64,000 bases of DNA from Marinifaba aquimaris (GCF_013328345.1 NZ_JABULX010000005.1:62001-126000), one strand, 5' to 3'. Positions 36,422 to 48,939 are shown, counted from the stretch's first letter. Notes: a model not told the origin generated them from the sequence alone. Program-made: numbers and translations.

Positions 36422-37282
36422 TTATACCGCAGCTGCACCAGCAACAATCTCACCAAGTTCTTGGGTGATCGCCGCTTGACGCGCCTTGTTATAAACTAAT
36501 TGTAAATCGTCAATCAAGTTGCCAGCGTTGTCAGTTGCAGCTTTCATCGCAACCATACGTGCAGCCATTTCGCTTGCTACGTTTTCAACTACTGCTTGAT
36601 AAACCTGAGACTCAACATAACGAGTAAGTAACTGTTCTAAAATTTCTTTAGGATCAGGCTCGTAAATGTAGTCCCACTTATGTTTCAGTTCTTCATCCTC
36701 TGCTTTCGGCAAAGGAAGCAGCTGATCAGTCGTTGGTTCTTGCGTCATTGTGTTAACGAACTTGTTATACACAACGAATAAGCGGTCAATTTTACCGCTA
36801 TCATACGCGTCTAACATAACGCGAACAGAACCTACTAGGTCAGTTACAGATGGTGCATCACCTAAGCCATCGGCTTGAGCAACAATGTTACCACCATAGC
36901 TGTTGAAGAATGCTGTAGCTTTAGAGCCTACAACACCGAAATCTACTTCAACACCTTTCTCACTCCAAGATTTCGCTTCTTTGATAACCTGTTTGAACAA
37001 GTTAATGTTCAAACCGCCACAAAGACCACGGTCACTTGAAATAACAATGTAACCTACGCGCTTAGCTTCACGCTCTTCCATATAAGAATGCTTATATTCC
37101 AAGCTACCAAGCGCGATATGACTAATCACCTTGCGCATATTTTCTGCGTATGGACGAGATGATGACATGCGCTCTTGCGCTTTACGCATTTTAGATGCTG
37201 CCACCATTTCCATAGCGCTAGTAATTTTTTGAGTGTTTTTTACACTCGCAATCTTACTTTTTATCTCTTTTGCGCTAGCCAT
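36422..37282 (-). CDS. atpG: ATP synthase gamma subunit
   Basis: This is the central rotor shaft of F1. The 286-aa protein begins [20 protein letters not shown] and ends with the coiled helix [17 protein letters not shown] chose ATG 37282, which has GGAG at the right distance, over TTG 37288. The [11 protein letters not shown] motif near residue 85 is conserved. The gene lies between atpA and atpD. Confidence 0.97.
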   Translation of the reverse strand: MASAKEIKSKIASVKNTQKITSAMEMVAASKMRKAQERMSSSRPYAENMRKVISHIALGSLEYKHSYMEEREAKRVGYIVISSDRGLCGGLNINLFKQVIKEAKSWSEKGVEVDFGVVGSKATAFFNSYGGNIVAQADGLGDAPSVTDLVGSVRVMLDAYDSGKIDRLFVVYNKFVNTMTQEPTTDQLLPLPKAEDEELKHKWDYIYEPDPKEILEQLLTRYVESQVYQAVVENVASEMAARMVAMKAATDNAGNLIDDLQLVYNKARQAAITQELGEIVAGAAAV

Positions 37283-37319
37283 ATTCAATCACTCCGATTA
37301 GTGTGTTAACCGTCTACTC

Positions 37320-38861
37320 TTACCAAGTTTGAGTAGCTTTGAACTTCTCGATACCTTCTTTCAATCCAGCTTCTACGTCTTTGTCGTAAGCGCCAGTTGC
37401 GTCGATTTTCTCGATTAGTTCAGCGTATTCAGAACGCATGAATGATTGAAGTGCTGCTTCAAAGTCTAATACTTTCGATACTTCGATATCGTTTAAGAAG
37501 CCTTTTTCAGCTGCATATAAAGAAACTGTCATTTCGCCAACTGTTAATGGAGAGAATTGCTTCTGCTTCATTAATTCAGTTACACGCTCACCGTGCTCTA
37601 ACTGTGCACGAGTTGCGTCATCAAGGTCAGATGCGAACTGAGCGAATGCCGCTAATTCACGATACTGAGCTAATGCTAGACGAATACCACCACCTAATTT
37701 CTTAACCGCTTTAGTTTGCGCCGCACCACCTACACGAGATACCGAGATACCTGCGTTTACTGGAGGACGAATACCAGCGTTAAACATTGATGATTCTAAG
37801 AAGATCTGACCATCAGTGATTGAAATTACGTTTGTTGGTACGAATGCAGATACGTCACCCGCTTGCGTTTCGATGATAGGTAATGCTGTTAATGAACCAG
37901 TCTTACCTTTAACTTCACCGTTAGTGTACTTCTCTACGTAGTTTGCACTTACACGAGATGCACGCTCTAACAAACGTGAGTGAAGATAGAAAACGTCACC
38001 TGGGTATGCTTCACGTCCTGGTGGACGACGTAATAATAATGATACTTGACGGTAAGCAACAGCTTGCTTAGATAAGTCATCGTATACGATTAATGCGTCT
38101 TCACCGCGGTCACGGAAGTATTCACCCATAGTACAACCAGCGTATGCTGATAAGTACTGTAATGCTGCAGACTCAGAAGCAGAAGCAACAACAACGATAG
38201 TGTTTTCTAATGCGCCGTGCTCTTCTAACTTACGTACTACGTTAGCGATAGTTGATGCTTTTTGACCAATCGCAACATAAACGCTTTTAACGCCTGTGTT
38301 TTTCTGAGCGATGATACTATCGATTGCTAATGCAGTTTTACCAACCTGACGGTCACCGATGATAAGCTCACGCTGACCACGACCGATTGGAATCATTGAG
38401 TCGATTGACTTATAACCAGTTTGTAATGGTTCATCAACTGATTGACGATCGATTACACCTGGTGCAATTTTTTCTACTGGCTCAAAACCGTCATTCTCAA
38501 TTGGGCCTTTACCGTCGATTGGCTCACCTAAAGTGTTAACCACACGACCTAATAAACCGCGACCAACTGGAACTTCTAAGATACGACCAGTACCTTTAAC
38601 TTTTGTGCCTTCTTGAAGGTCCGCATAAGGACCCATAACTACCGCACCTACTGAGTCACGCTCAAGGTTTAATGCGATAGCGTAACGGCTACCAGGAAGC
38701 TCGATCATCTCACCTTGCATTACGTCCGCTAGGCCGTGGATGCTGATGATACCGTCAGTTACAGATACGATTGTACCTTCGTTACGAGCTTCACTGACGA
38801 TGTCGAATTGCTCAATACGTTTTTTGATCAATTCTGCAATTTCTGTGGAATTCAGTTGCAT
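37320..38861 (-). CDS. atpA: ATP synthase alpha subunit
   Basis: This is the non-catalytic nucleotide-binding F1 subunit. The 513-aa protein has the Walker A motif GDRQVGKT near residue 170, [15 protein letters not shown] near residue 264, and [25 protein letters not shown] just after. It follows atpH by 11 bases in the standard order. Confidence 0.98.
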   Translation of the reverse strand: MQLNSTEIAELIKKRIEQFDIVSEARNEGTIVSVTDGIISIHGLADVMQGEMIELPGSRYAIALNLERDSVGAVVMGPYADLQEGTKVKGTGRILEVPVGRGLLGRVVNTLGEPIDGKGPIENDGFEPVEKIAPGVIDRQSVDEPLQTGYKSIDSMIPIGRGQRELIIGDRQVGKTALAIDSIIAQKNTGVKSVYVAIGQKASTIANVVRKLEEHGALENTIVVVASASESAALQYLSAYAGCTMGEYFRDRGEDALIVYDDLSKQAVAYRQVSLLLRRPPGREAYPGDVFYLHSRLLERASRVSANYVEKYTNGEVKGKTGSLTALPIIETQAGDVSAFVPTNVISITDGQIFLESSMFNAGIRPPVNAGISVSRVGGAAQTKAVKKLGGGIRLALAQYRELAAFAQFASDLDDATRAQLEHGERVTELMKQKQFSPLTVGEMTVSLYAAEKGFLNDIEVSKVLDFEAALQSFMRSEYAELIEKIDATGAYDKDVEAGLKEGIEKFKATQTW

Positions 38862-38872
38862 GCTCTAATCCC

Positions 38873-39406
38873 CTACGACTGCAAGCTTGTTGCTAGTCGG
38901 TCCAATTTTCCGCGAACTGTTGAGTCGATGACCATGTCACCAGACTTAACGACTAAACCAGCTACTACTGATTCGTCTACTTTACAGTTCAGCTTAACTT
39001 TTTTCGCTAAACGCTTTTCTAAAGACGCAGTTAGTGTCGCTTGTTGAGCTGAAGTTAATTCAACTGCAGAAAGTACTTCTACTTCTGCTGTTTTCTCATG
39101 CTCAGCTTTTAAACCAGCAAATAACTCAGCAACCTGAGGTAATGCGGCTAAGCGCTCATTTTCAGCTAAAACTTTAATTAAGTTTTTGCCGTTTTCGTCT
39201 AACTGCTCATCACATACTGTGATGAAGATCTCTGCAAGTTTCTCAGCATTAGTTGAACCAGATAATAAATCTTTGATCTGGTCATTTTTAGCTACTTCTG
39301 CTGCAAACACGATCTGTGCTTGAACCGCATCAATCTTACCGTTTTCAACTGCAAAGTCGAAAGCTGCTTTAGCGTATGGGCGGGCTATAGTTGTCAATTC
39401 AGACAT
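38873..39406 (-). CDS. atpH: ATP synthase delta subunit
   Basis: This stator protein joins the b subunits to the F1 head. The 177-aa sequence begins [19 protein letters not shown] and ends [20 protein letters not shown], as expected for the family. It is 11 bases after atpF. Confidence 0.96.
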   Translation of the reverse strand: MSELTTIARPYAKAAFDFAVENGKIDAVQAQIVFAAEVAKNDQIKDLLSGSTNAEKLAEIFITVCDEQLDENGKNLIKVLAENERLAALPQVAELFAGLKAEHEKTAEVEVLSAVELTSAQQATLTASLEKRLAKKVKLNCKVDESVVAGLVVKSGDMVIDSTVRGKLDRLATSLQS

Positions 39407-39417
39407 CTTTATACCCC

Positions 39418-39888
39418 TTATAATTCTTCAACAAGCTTATCTAAGATATCTGCGTGTGCAGATGCATCGATAGAACGCTCGATGATCTTCTCAGCACCAG
39501 CTACTGCTAATACAGCAACTTGCTTACGAAGTTCTTCTTTAACGCGATTCTTTTCAGCTTCAGTTTCAGCTTGTGCTTGAGCGATAATTTTCGCTGCTTC
39601 GTCACGTGCTTTGTCTGCCGCTTCATCGATCATTTGATTTTCACGCTTTTTAGCTTGTTCGATGATTTCAGATGCTTGAGCTTTAGCGTCTTTAAGTTGC
39701 TCAGTAGCTTTCGCTTGAGCTAACTCTAAGTCTTTTGCTGCACGCTCTGATGCTTCTAAACCATCTGCAATTTTCTTTTGGCGATCTTCAATCGCTGCAT
39801 TTAGTTGTGGCCACACGTATTTCATTGTGAACCATACGAAAAATGCAAACGCTATTGATTGGCCAATTAGAGTGGCGTTGATATTCAC
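39418..39888 (-). CDS. atpF: ATP synthase b subunit
   Basis: This is the peripheral stalk, one membrane helix followed by a long coiled coil. The 156-aa protein begins [20 protein letters not shown] (helix at residues about 6-25), and the rest is a charged alanine-rich helix. It follows atpE by 56 bases. Confidence 0.96.
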   Translation of the reverse strand: MNINATLIGQSIAFAFFVWFTMKYVWPQLNAAIEDRQKKIADGLEASERAAKDLELAQAKATEQLKDAKAQASEIIEQAKKRENQMIDEAADKARDEAAKIIAQAQAETEAEKNRVKEELRKQVAVLAVAGAEKIIERSIDASAHADILDKLVEEL

Positions 39889-39944
39889 AACCGCGCCTCC
39901 TTAATTAATGACTTAAAATTCGCAAGTGTTTCGTTTTAAATAAA

Positions 39945-40175
<231 letters not shown>

Positions 40176-40216
40176 CTAAATAGAAAGTTAAGTTTTAAAA
40201 ATTAAAGTGTTAAAAA

Positions 40217-41450
<1,234 letters not shown>

Positions 41451-41618
41451 GTATTAATACTCCAACTAAACAATCGCTTGTCTGCTAAACATCATAAAGG
41501 GCTAGCTTTACAAAATTAGGACAAAAAAATCTGCTCGAAGTATACGCGTTTAAACTAGTTTTTCAACTTGAGATCTGATCTAAAACAGGAAGTTTTTAAC
41601 TATTTGTTAAAAATAATG

Positions 41619-41641
41619 TGCGCTGAAAGAAAATCAGCGCA
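41619..41641 (-). terminator. Terminator after parB
   Basis: TGCGCTGA (41619-41626) pairs with TCAGCGCA (41634-41641) 14 bases past the parB stop. On the minus strand a T-rich run (CATTATTTTTAAC) follows. It separates the mnmG-rsmG-parAB unit from atpI. Confidence 0.75.
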
Positions 41642-41655
41642 TCGCAGGAGATTGG

Positions 41656-42573
41656 TTACTGAGCGTTTTGCTCGCCTAGCTTAGCAATAATGCCGTCTAA
41701 CGCGTCTAAGTTAGCAAAGTCTATTACCATCTTGCCTTTGCCTTTAGCGTTATGGCTAATAGTCACGTTTGAACCAAGTGAATCCGTCAACCGATTTTGT
41801 AAAGCAGCCAGATCGGGATCGATGGCTTTTTCTACTTTTGGCTTCTCAGGTTGTTGCAACTTGTTAACGAGTTTTTCAGTCTCGCGAACGGTTAAATTTT
41901 TCGCGGCAACGGTACGCGCGGTTGTCGTTTGTAAATCACCTTCTAAAGCAAGAAGCGCACGGGCATGACCCATTTCAATATCACCGTGCTCCAACAGTGT
42001 TTTCACATCTTCATTAAGATTATTCAAACGCAGTAAATTGGTCACAGTCGAGCGAGATTTGCCCACAGCATCAGCCGTTTCTTGTTGCGTCAACTCAAAT
42101 TCGTTCATTAAACGTTCAAGTGCAATGGCTTCTTCCATCGCATTTAAGTCTTCTCGTTGAATATTTTCAATTAACGCGATAGCCACTGCCGCTTCATCAG
42201 GTACATCTTTGACTAAACAAGGAATTAAATCGAGTTCAGCTAACTGAGATGCACGCCAACGACGTTCACCCGCAATAATTTCATAGCTGTTTTCTGCTAA
42301 TTGACGAACAACGATAGGCTGAATTATACCTTGCGATTTAATTGAACTGGCTAACTCATCCAAAGCTTCTGGCGACATGTCTTTACGAGGCTGGTACTTA
42401 CCTGGTGTTAACTGCTCAATTGGTAATTTTCGCAATTCGCCTTTTTCTTCAGGTGTGGTATCAACATTGAGTTCTTGCTGAACCTGCTCTTCAGGTTGTG
42501 GCGTTTCCAAGGCACGACTTGTAGTTAAAAGGGCATCGAGTCCTCGGCCTAAACCGCGTTTTTTCGCAGACAT
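41656..42573 (-). CDS. parB: Chromosome-partitioning protein ParB
   Basis: ParB binds parS sites near the origin and works with ParA in origin segregation. The 305-aa protein begins with the GLGRGLDALL patch. Its ParB/sulfiredoxin nuclease-like CTPase domain has QYQPRKDMSPEALDELA-type sequence and the GERRWRA motif near residue 102. The helix-turn-helix region ELTQQETADAVGKSRSTVTN follows near 155-175. I noticed no parS-like palindrome (TGTTTCACGTGAAACA) in the window. It is 37 bases after parA. Confidence 0.95.
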   Translation of the reverse strand: MSAKKRGLGRGLDALLTTSRALETPQPEEQVQQELNVDTTPEEKGELRKLPIEQLTPGKYQPRKDMSPEALDELASSIKSQGIIQPIVVRQLAENSYEIIAGERRWRASQLAELDLIPCLVKDVPDEAAVAIALIENIQREDLNAMEEAIALERLMNEFELTQQETADAVGKSRSTVTNLLRLNNLNEDVKTLLEHGDIEMGHARALLALEGDLQTTTARTVAAKNLTVRETEKLVNKLQQPEKPKVEKAIDPDLAALQNRLTDSLGSNVTISHNAKGKGKMVIDFANLDALDGIIAKLGEQNAQ

Positions 42574-42610
42574 TCGTTCTTCCAGTTTTGTTAGCTTAGG
42601 TTTTGTCGTT

Positions 42611-43393
42611 TCAAGCGACTTGTTTTACTTTTTCATTGCGGCGGATCATTTCTCCCGCCAAGGCTAGGTAGGCTTTTGCACCAGTAGATGACTTGTCGTA
42701 ATACATAGCTGGGGCACCAAAACTCGGCGCTTCAGCTAAACGGACATTTCTTGGGATCACAGTGCGATAAACTTTGTCACCAAAGTGGGTTTTTAACTGC
42801 TCAGATACATCATTGGCCAATCGATTTCTCGGGTCGTACATAGTACGTAAAATACCCTCGATACATAAATCTGGATTTACTACCGATGCTAGTTTTTGAA
42901 TGGTATCCATTAACGCAGTTAAACCTTCTAATGCGTAATATTCGCATTGCATAGGTACCAACACAGAATCTGCAGCAGCCATGGCATTCACAGTCAGCAT
43001 GTTCAAAGATGGTGGGCAATCGATAATGATGAAATCATATCCATTGCGATATTTCTCAAGAGCGGTGCGCAAACGCACTTCCCGAGCAAAACACTCCATC
43101 AATTTGATTTCTGCAGCTGTCACATCTGAATTTGCTGCAATTAAGTCGTATTTACCTGACGTTTCAGAAACAATCACTTTTTCCAGTGGTTGTTCTTCAA
43201 TCAATAACTCATATGAGGTTGCATGAACTTCGTATTTATCGACACCGCTCCCCATAGTAGCGTTGCCTTGTGGATCTAAGTCGATTAGTAAAACTTTGCG
43301 CTTAGTGGCTGCCATAGATGCAGCTAAATTAACCGCAGTTGTGGTTTTACCCACACCACCTTTCTGGTTTGCTATCGCAATGACTCTACCCAT
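42611..43393 (-). CDS. parA: Chromosome-partitioning ATPase ParA
   Basis: ParA is the Walker ATPase partner of ParB. The 260-aa protein has the deviant Walker A motif QKGGVGKTTTAVN at residues 9-21, the IDLDPQGNAT segment and the FIIIDCPPSLN motif near residue 115. I chose ATG 43393, preceded by GAGG, over the in-frame start at 43414. It lies 34 bases after rsmG. Confidence 0.95.
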   Translation of the reverse strand: MGRVIAIANQKGGVGKTTTAVNLAASMAATKRKVLLIDLDPQGNATMGSGVDKYEVHATSYELLIEEQPLEKVIVSETSGKYDLIAANSDVTAAEIKLMECFAREVRLRTALEKYRNGYDFIIIDCPPSLNMLTVNAMAAADSVLVPMQCEYYALEGLTALMDTIQKLASVVNPDLCIEGILRTMYDPRNRLANDVSEQLKTHFGDKVYRTVIPRNVRLAEAPSFGAPAMYYDKSSTGAKAYLALAGEMIRRNEKVKQVA

Positions 43394-43427
43394 GATTCGC
43401 CTCACTTTGGCCATAAGTCCATGTTAT

Positions 43428-44057
43428 TTAATTAGTTTTACTAAGTTGCAATAAGTAACGTTGTTCATCGAGCTCAGGTACGTTTAACTCAATGCTTTGA
43501 TCAAGTTTAAACCCTGTTGGCATTTGCTCAATTTCTTGTTCAGGATAAATACCCTTCATGGCAAAAAATTTACCTTTTTCTGAAGGTAAATGGTGACACC
43601 AACTGAGCATATCTGCAAGTGAAGCAAACGCTCTTGATAATACACCGTCAAATCCTTGCTCAGGTTGATGTTCTTCAACTCGACTTTGTACAGGTGTAAC
43701 ATTTTTGATGCCAATTTCAAAGCAAGCTTGGCGGATAAACCGGATGCGTTTACCCAAAGAATCAAGCAGAGTAAACTCGGTGTCAGGCATCATAATGGCT
43801 AGCGGTAACCCCGGTAAACCAGGCCCTGTACCTACATCAATCAATTTGCTTTGTTGTGGTAGATGTTCAGCAAGCACAATCGAATCCATGATGTGGCGGA
43901 TCAGCATTTCTTTTGGATCACGCACTGAAGTTAAGTTATATGCTTTGTTCCATTTGTTAAGCATTTCAACTAACGCCAGCAACTGCTGACGTTGTTCGTC
44001 GGTAATTTGAATTGTCGTTTGAGCTAATAGCTGATCAAAACGAGTCGCTAATGTCAT
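43428..44057 (-). CDS. rsmG: 16S rRNA m7G527 methyltransferase RsmG
   Basis: RsmG (GidB) methylates G527 of 16S rRNA. The 209-aa protein has a SAM-binding [17 protein letters not shown] near residue 70, [19 protein letters not shown] near residue 41, and the SRAFASL region near residue 134. It is 30 bases after mnmG, in the classical gidAB arrangement. Confidence 0.96.
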   Translation of the reverse strand: MTLATRFDQLLAQTTIQITDEQRQQLLALVEMLNKWNKAYNLTSVRDPKEMLIRHIMDSIVLAEHLPQQSKLIDVGTGPGLPGLPLAIMMPDTEFTLLDSLGKRIRFIRQACFEIGIKNVTPVQSRVEEHQPEQGFDGVLSRAFASLADMLSWCHHLPSEKGKFFAMKGIYPEQEIEQMPTGFKLDQSIELNVPELDEQRYLLQLSKTN

Positions 44058-44087
44058 TTTCTAATTTAAACCTTAAAACAAAGGGTT

Positions 44088-45980
44088 TTAGGCTGTACGT
44101 TTTAACAAGCCCTGTTTCTTTAAACTTACCAAGAGTAGAGAAATTGCCGCTGGTGTAACACCTGAAATACGTGACGCTTGGCCAATTGTCTCTGGCTTGT
44201 GGTCATTCAGCTTGGCAATGACTTCGTTTGATAAGCCGGTTACTGCTTGATAGTCAAAATCTAAAGGAAGTTTAGCGTTTTCATTGCGAATTTGCTTTTC
44301 AATTTCCTCCTTTTGACGCTCGATGTAACCTGCATATTTGATTTGGATTTCAACTTGCTCAGCCGCTTGTTGATTTTCTAGAGCAGGGCCAAATGCTTCG
44401 ATCGACATTAAGTCTTGATAGTTCACTTCAGGACGACGTACTAGATCTTCTAAGCTGTGCTCTCTAGAAATGGGATTTTTCAGCATTGGATTTAACGCAT
44501 CAACCGCTTCGTGTTTAGTGTGAACCCAAGTACTTGCTAAGCGCTGACGCTCTTGCTCAACTTGTTCCATCTTGTTGTTGAAAAACGCCCAGCGTTCATC
44601 ATCAACTAAACCGATCTTACGACCTAACTCTGTTAACCGAATATCAGCGTTGTCTTCGCGAAGTAATAATCGATATTCTGCACGAGATGTAAACATGCGG
44701 TACGGTTCTTTAGTACCCATGGTGATTAAATCGTCAACAAGTACACCAAGATATGCTTGGTCTCGACGTAAAATTAAGTCTTCTTTGTCTTGTGCGCGAA
44801 GTGCAGCATTGGCACCGGCTAATAGACCTTGTGCACCGGCTTCTTCATAACCAGTGGTACCGTTAATTTGGCCAGCGAAGTACAAGTTTTTAATGAATTT
44901 TGTTTCGAGCGTTTGTTTTAAATCTCTTGGATCGAAGTAATCGTACTCAATTGCATAACCAGGTCGCATGATATGCGCGTTTTCCATACCGCGAATTGAG
45001 CGAACTAAATTCATTTGTACATCAAATGGCAAACTCGTTGAAATACCATTCGGGTAAAGCTCATGTGTTGTTAAACCTTCAGGCTCAATAAAGATTTGAT
45101 GTGAGTCTTTATCGGCAAAACGCATGATTTTATCTTCAATCGAAGGACAGTAACGCGGTCCTACACCTTCAATTATCCCAGAATACATAGGCGATCTGTC
45201 TAAACCACCACGGATAATATCGTGTGTTTGTTCATTGGTATGCGTGATGTAGCAAGGGATCTGACGTGGGTGATCACTTTGCTTACCCATGAAAGAAAAT
45301 ACAGGAGTAGGGTTGTCACCAGGTTGTTCTTGCATTACTGAAAAATCAACACTTCTGGCATCAATACGTGGTGGAGTACCCGTTTTTAAGCGTCCGACTC
45401 TAAACGGCAGCTCTCTCAAACGATTAGCTAATGCAATTGAAGGCGGATCACCCGCTCGACCACCACTAAAGTTTTCTAAACCGATGTGAATTTGCCCACC
45501 AAGGAAAGTTCCAACCGTTAAAACAACGGATTTAGCGGTAAATTTCAGTCCCATTTGAGTAACAACACCCACAACGGTGTCGTTTTCAACGATCAGATCA
45601 TCACAAGCTTGCTGGAAAATCTTTAAATTCGGCTGGTTTTCTAATGCTTCTCTAACGGCTGCCTTGTATAAAACGCGATCAGCTTGAGCACGTGTAGCAC
45701 GAACAGCAGGGCCTTTACTTGAATTTAATGTTCGAAATTGAATACCGCCTTTATCAGCAGCTTTGGCCATTAGGCCACCTAAAGCATCAATTTCTTTAAC
45801 TAGATGTCCTTTACCAATACCACCAACAGCAGGGTTACATGACATTTGGCCAAGTGTTTCGATGTTGTGAGTCAATAAAAGGGTTTTTTGACCCATGCGT
45901 GCAGATGCCATAGCTGCTTCTGTACCAGCATGACCACCACCGACGACGATAACATCAAATTCTTGTTCAAACTCTAGCAT
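44088..45980 (-). CDS. mnmG: tRNA uridine-5-carboxymethylaminomethyl modification enzyme MnmG
   Basis: MnmG (GidA), with MnmE, modifies the wobble uridine of certain tRNAs. The 630-aa flavoprotein has the FAD motif [14 protein letters not shown] at residues 10-23, [20 protein letters not shown] near residue 49, and the C-terminal [15 protein letters not shown]. It is the first gene after oriC and is transcribed away from it. Confidence 0.97.
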   Translation of the reverse strand: MLEFEQEFDVIVVGGGHAGTEAAMASARMGQKTLLLTHNIETLGQMSCNPAVGGIGKGHLVKEIDALGGLMAKAADKGGIQFRTLNSSKGPAVRATRAQADRVLYKAAVREALENQPNLKIFQQACDDLIVENDTVVGVVTQMGLKFTAKSVVLTVGTFLGGQIHIGLENFSGGRAGDPPSIALANRLRELPFRVGRLKTGTPPRIDARSVDFSVMQEQPGDNPTPVFSFMGKQSDHPRQIPCYITHTNEQTHDIIRGGLDRSPMYSGIIEGVGPRYCPSIEDKIMRFADKDSHQIFIEPEGLTTHELYPNGISTSLPFDVQMNLVRSIRGMENAHIMRPGYAIEYDYFDPRDLKQTLETKFIKNLYFAGQINGTTGYEEAGAQGLLAGANAALRAQDKEDLILRRDQAYLGVLVDDLITMGTKEPYRMFTSRAEYRLLLREDNADIRLTELGRKIGLVDDERWAFFNNKMEQVEQERQRLASTWVHTKHEAVDALNPMLKNPISREHSLEDLVRRPEVNYQDLMSIEAFGPALENQQAAEQVEIQIKYAGYIERQKEEIEKQIRNENAKLPLDFDYQAVTGLSNEVIAKLNDHKPETIGQASRISGVTPAAISLLLVSLKKQGLLKRTA

Positions 45981-46024
45981 TTAATTAAACCTCATTAGCC
46001 GTAGAGAAAAAGGGCGGCTATTTT

Positions 46025-46077
46025 ATAGACAATTAACCCGAAAGGGAATTCCATTTCGGGTTGAAACATTTGTCTAT
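46025..46077. other. Two-part hairpin between oriC and mnmG
   Basis: The inner stem AACCCGAAA/TTTCGGGTT (46035-46043, 46054-46062) has a ten-base loop. An outer stem ATAGACAA/TTGTCTAT (46025-46032, 46070-46077) encloses it with an asymmetric internal loop. Neither strand has a U run after it. It lies 45 bases before the mnmG ATG and could be a leader structure or insulate the origin from mnmG transcription. Confidence 0.6.
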
Positions 46078-46159
46078 TTATTAATCATTAACATAATCAA
46101 TACGTTAGCCAAGGTAAAACTTGAGTGTTTTTTGCTCAAATTTATAGCCCAGACCATAA

Positions 46160-46830
46160 TTGCGCGGATCTTATCTCTTTTCTAACAAAAGATCCGATCT
46201 TTTCATCGTTAATTTTTTAAAAAAATCATCTGTTCTTTCATTTCTTAATTGCTCATCAGTATTTCTTTTGTTGATAACCGATTTTTAATTTTTTCATTTT
46301 ATATACCTATTTTTTAAACCGCCTTTTTTTCTTGTTGGCTTTTTATTAATAAATAAAAGAAAAGATATATAGATCTTATTTTTGTTATTACTAGGCAGAT
46401 TTGATCCTGTGTAAAACCATAAAAACTTATTTAAAATCATAAAATTATGAGTTTAATAACCTGTCCTAAAAAAGTGATCAAGCTTTGATCAACTTGAGTA
46501 TAAAAAGCCCGCTTATTAACAGATCAAATTTTATTCACAAAAGGGCCTTTTTTGATCACTTTTTGATCCATGCTTGATCAAAGGTTATCCCCAAAATCTG
46601 TGTATATTTAATTTTTCTGTTGATAAGTTGTGATGATCTGGTGATCTAGATCGGGATAGATCATAAAAATCACAGTTTATACCCATTTTTTGATCGCTAA
46701 AAATAAGGGCTACAGCAGTATATGTGGACTAAAACGAGAAAAAGGCCGATCAGCTAGATCTTAACCAGCCCTGTGATCAAAACTTGATCACTTTTTCAGA
46801 TCGACTTGATCAAAGCTTGATCAGTTTTCA
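46160..46830. other. oriC: Probable chromosomal replication origin (oriC)
   Basis: About 22 GATC sites fall in about 670 bases, against roughly 3 expected, which fits Dam/SeqA control. DnaA-box-like sites are TTATTCACA (46531-46539), TTATCCCCA (46583-46591) and two TGTTGATAA (46269-46277 and 46618-46626, reverse of TTATCAACA). The left half is very A+T rich and has GATCT-starting 13-mer-like blocks at 46167, 46195 and 46371 (GATCTTATTTTTG) like the E. coli unwinding repeats. The position beside mnmG-rsmG-parAB is the usual oriC site in this group. The whole gap 45981-46897 has no gene. Confidence 0.85.
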
Positions 46831-46897
46831 CTGAGTTAATTGAAATTATTGACTATATTTTAAAATGGGGTTGTTAATTTCTAGCTAGGTTGTCTGC

Positions 46898-47506
46898 TTG
46901 CAAAAGGCTGAGAAAAAGATTGTTGGGTTTACGCTTGTTGAATTGCTCAGTGTTGTTGTTGTACTGGGACTCATTGCTGTTGTCGCTTTTAGCCGCTTTG
47001 TCAATTTATCGGATGAAGCAAATGATGCGAGCTTAGATGCAACAAAAGCGGCTTTTAAACAGGGTGTTAAAAATGTGCAAACGCGTTGGCGCTTAGATGG
47101 TATGCCTCGCACCAATAACAACCAAGGCCCCAGTGTAATAGTTTCGGGTGAAGTAATTGTGGTTGAGAATGGTACGGGCTTCCCTGTCGGTTCAGATAAT
47201 CGTGATCAAGCTATTCGCATGAGTACTAATGATTGTGTGACGGTCTTTAATCAAGTGCTTGATGGTGGGCAAACCGTTTTAAGACGCAGAGGCAACAACA
47301 ACCCTGATCGCGAAACTAGGCGTTCCATCAATTATTTGTCTACTCGATTTAATGACAATGCTAATGGCGATGTTTGTCACTATTACCTAACATCATCGCT
47401 GACTGATGATCAAAACAATCCAAGACACCAAGATAGCCCTTCAATTGGACAAGGTTTTAGTTACTTCCCGGCAACAGGTGAAGTAACCGTGTTTAATTTT
47501 TTGTAA
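46898..47506 (+). CDS. Type IV pilin-like (pseudopilin) protein
   Basis: The 202-aa protein has a class III signal: a short charged leader ending in G, then FTLVELLSVVVVLGLIAVVA, with the conserved Glu at mature position 5. The soluble C-terminal part has two Cys (NDCVTVF, GDVCHYY) that could form a disulfide. It starts with TTG eight bases after AGG. It resembles MSHA/type II pseudopilins, but no other pilus gene is near, so its assembly system must be elsewhere. It lies just right of oriC. Confidence 0.75.
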   Translation: MQKAEKKIVGFTLVELLSVVVVLGLIAVVAFSRFVNLSDEANDASLDATKAAFKQGVKNVQTRWRLDGMPRTNNNQGPSVIVSGEVIVVENGTGFPVGSDNRDQAIRMSTNDCVTVFNQVLDGGQTVLRRRGNNNPDRETRRSINYLSTRFNDNANGDVCHYYLTSSLTDDQNNPRHQDSPSIGQGFSYFPATGEVTVFNFL

Positions 47507-47622
47507 TGTTGTTTAGTGTTGCTAATCTTACTTGCTCTGCGTTTTGAGCAAATTCGCTTTTCAATCGCTGTTAGTCAGTTTTGCTGATAGGCTGTTAACA
47601 AAAAATTATCGCCATAATCACA

Positions 47623-48372
47623 ATGAAAGCTGCTTTAGTTAAATATACCCGCCTGTTTCATCGCTATCTTGCCCTTATCGTTGGTATACAAATATTACTT
47701 TGGATCATCGGCGGGGTATTTATGGCTATTGTGCCTTTTCAAGAGATAGTGAAATCTCGTGCTGTTTATGAAAATAAACCTGCACCTATTATTACTGAGC
47801 ATATTAACGTGCCTTTATCTGACATTGTTGCTCAATACCCCAGTATCGATGCATTGCAACTGGTCAATTTACAGCAACATCTTTATTACCAAATTCAGCC
47901 AACTGGCCAAGCTAAGGTGTGGGTGAGTGCAGAAGACGGTGTTGTTAAACCTAAGATTGATAGTATTCAAGCCAGCTTAATCGCCAAAACTCTTTATAAA
48001 GGAGAGGGGCAAATTGATGATGTTCGTTTTATCGACGAACCTTTAACTAAGCAGTGGTTAATTGTCGATGAATTGTATGGTCGAACACAATTATGGCAGG
48101 TACGTTTTAATGATGACTTTAATACTCGCCTTTATATAGCGCCAATAAGTGGTGAATTAGTCACCGTCAGGAATGATGCTTGGGTTTGGTTTGATTTCTT
48201 ATGGCGCTTACACATTATGGATTACCAAACAGGTGAGGATTTTAACAATAACTTGCTGCGTGTTGCTGCCGTTCTGGCTTTACTGGCTGCCGTTAGCGGT
48301 TTAATACTGATGACGTTTAATGTTATCCGACCCAAATTACGCAGAGTACAAAGGCAGTTAAAGCAAGATTAG
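47623..48372 (+). CDS. PepSY-domain membrane protein
   Basis: The 249-aa protein has an N-terminal membrane helix (RYLALIVGIQILLWIIGGVFMA), a periplasmic PepSY-like portion with LYIAPISGELV near residue 185, and a second helix (VAAVLALLAAVSGLILMTF) near the end. Related proteins assist iron-siderophore or metal reduction at the inner membrane. The partner and substrate are unknown here. The upstream ribosome site is weak. Confidence 0.75.
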   Translation: MKAALVKYTRLFHRYLALIVGIQILLWIIGGVFMAIVPFQEIVKSRAVYENKPAPIITEHINVPLSDIVAQYPSIDALQLVNLQQHLYYQIQPTGQAKVWVSAEDGVVKPKIDSIQASLIAKTLYKGEGQIDDVRFIDEPLTKQWLIVDELYGRTQLWQVRFNDDFNTRLYIAPISGELVTVRNDAWVWFDFLWRLHIMDYQTGEDFNNNLLRVAAVLALLAAVSGLILMTFNVIRPKLRRVQRQLKQD

Positions 48373-48467
48373 TATTAACGGGCTTTAGCAGAGTGATTTA
48401 AATTCTGATTTATTATCTTCTATCATTCTTTGACTCAAAAATAATAATTATTATATTTGAGTCAGAG

Positions 48468-48899
48468 CTAATTAAAAATATCTGAGTAATTACAATTAGT
48501 GTAATAAACGTTTATACCGCTTTTATAGCCGTATCTAATAATTCTATAGTAACTAAAACTATATATTTCACCTTTATAAACTCTAAATCTAATTCCAACT
48601 CCATTTGATAGCCATAATTCTAATTCCTCATCACCTTCAAACCTAGAGACATTATTTTCAATTTTACCTTTTTTTAAACATTCAACAAATTTGCTAGGGA
48701 GCTGTTCTCTATAATCTGCCTCGTTTGTTGAAAACTTACCGAATTTGAAATCTATTCCAGGTTTAAAATATTCGATTCTTTTTTTATCTTCGATTTTTTT
48801 ATAAAAGTAATTAATTATGGTTAAAGTTATGATTATAAGGAAGAATCCTTTAACCATTTGAATATTTCTTTTATTGAACTGTCGCATCAACTTTTTCAT
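48468..48899 (-). CDS. Hypothetical single-pass membrane protein
   Basis: The 143-aa protein has one N-terminal helix (MVKGFFLIIITLTIINYFY) and a soluble part with three Cys (VECLKKG, TNCNYSD among the visible contexts). It is very A+T rich compared with the neighbouring pepSY and LRR genes, which suggests recent acquisition. No family is recognised. Confidence 0.6.
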   Translation of the reverse strand: MKKLMRQFNKRNIQMVKGFFLIIITLTIINYFYKKIEDKKRIEYFKPGIDFKFGKFSTNEADYREQLPSKFVECLKKGKIENNVSRFEGDEELELWLSNGVGIRFRVYKGEIYSFSYYRIIRYGYKSGINVYYTNCNYSDIFN

Positions 48900-48939
48900 A
48901 GTTTATTTTGTTGAACAATTAAAACTTGAATCAACATAC

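Noticed and set aside
41656-43393. parS site near parAB
   Set aside because: I looked for TGTTTCACGTGAAACA-like palindromes and saw none; the only partial match (CACGTGAAA, near 32650) is inside the chitobiase gene.
46898-47506. Pilin-like gene as mioC or another origin marker
   Set aside because: The product has a type IV pilin N terminus and no flavodoxin fold, so it is not mioC.
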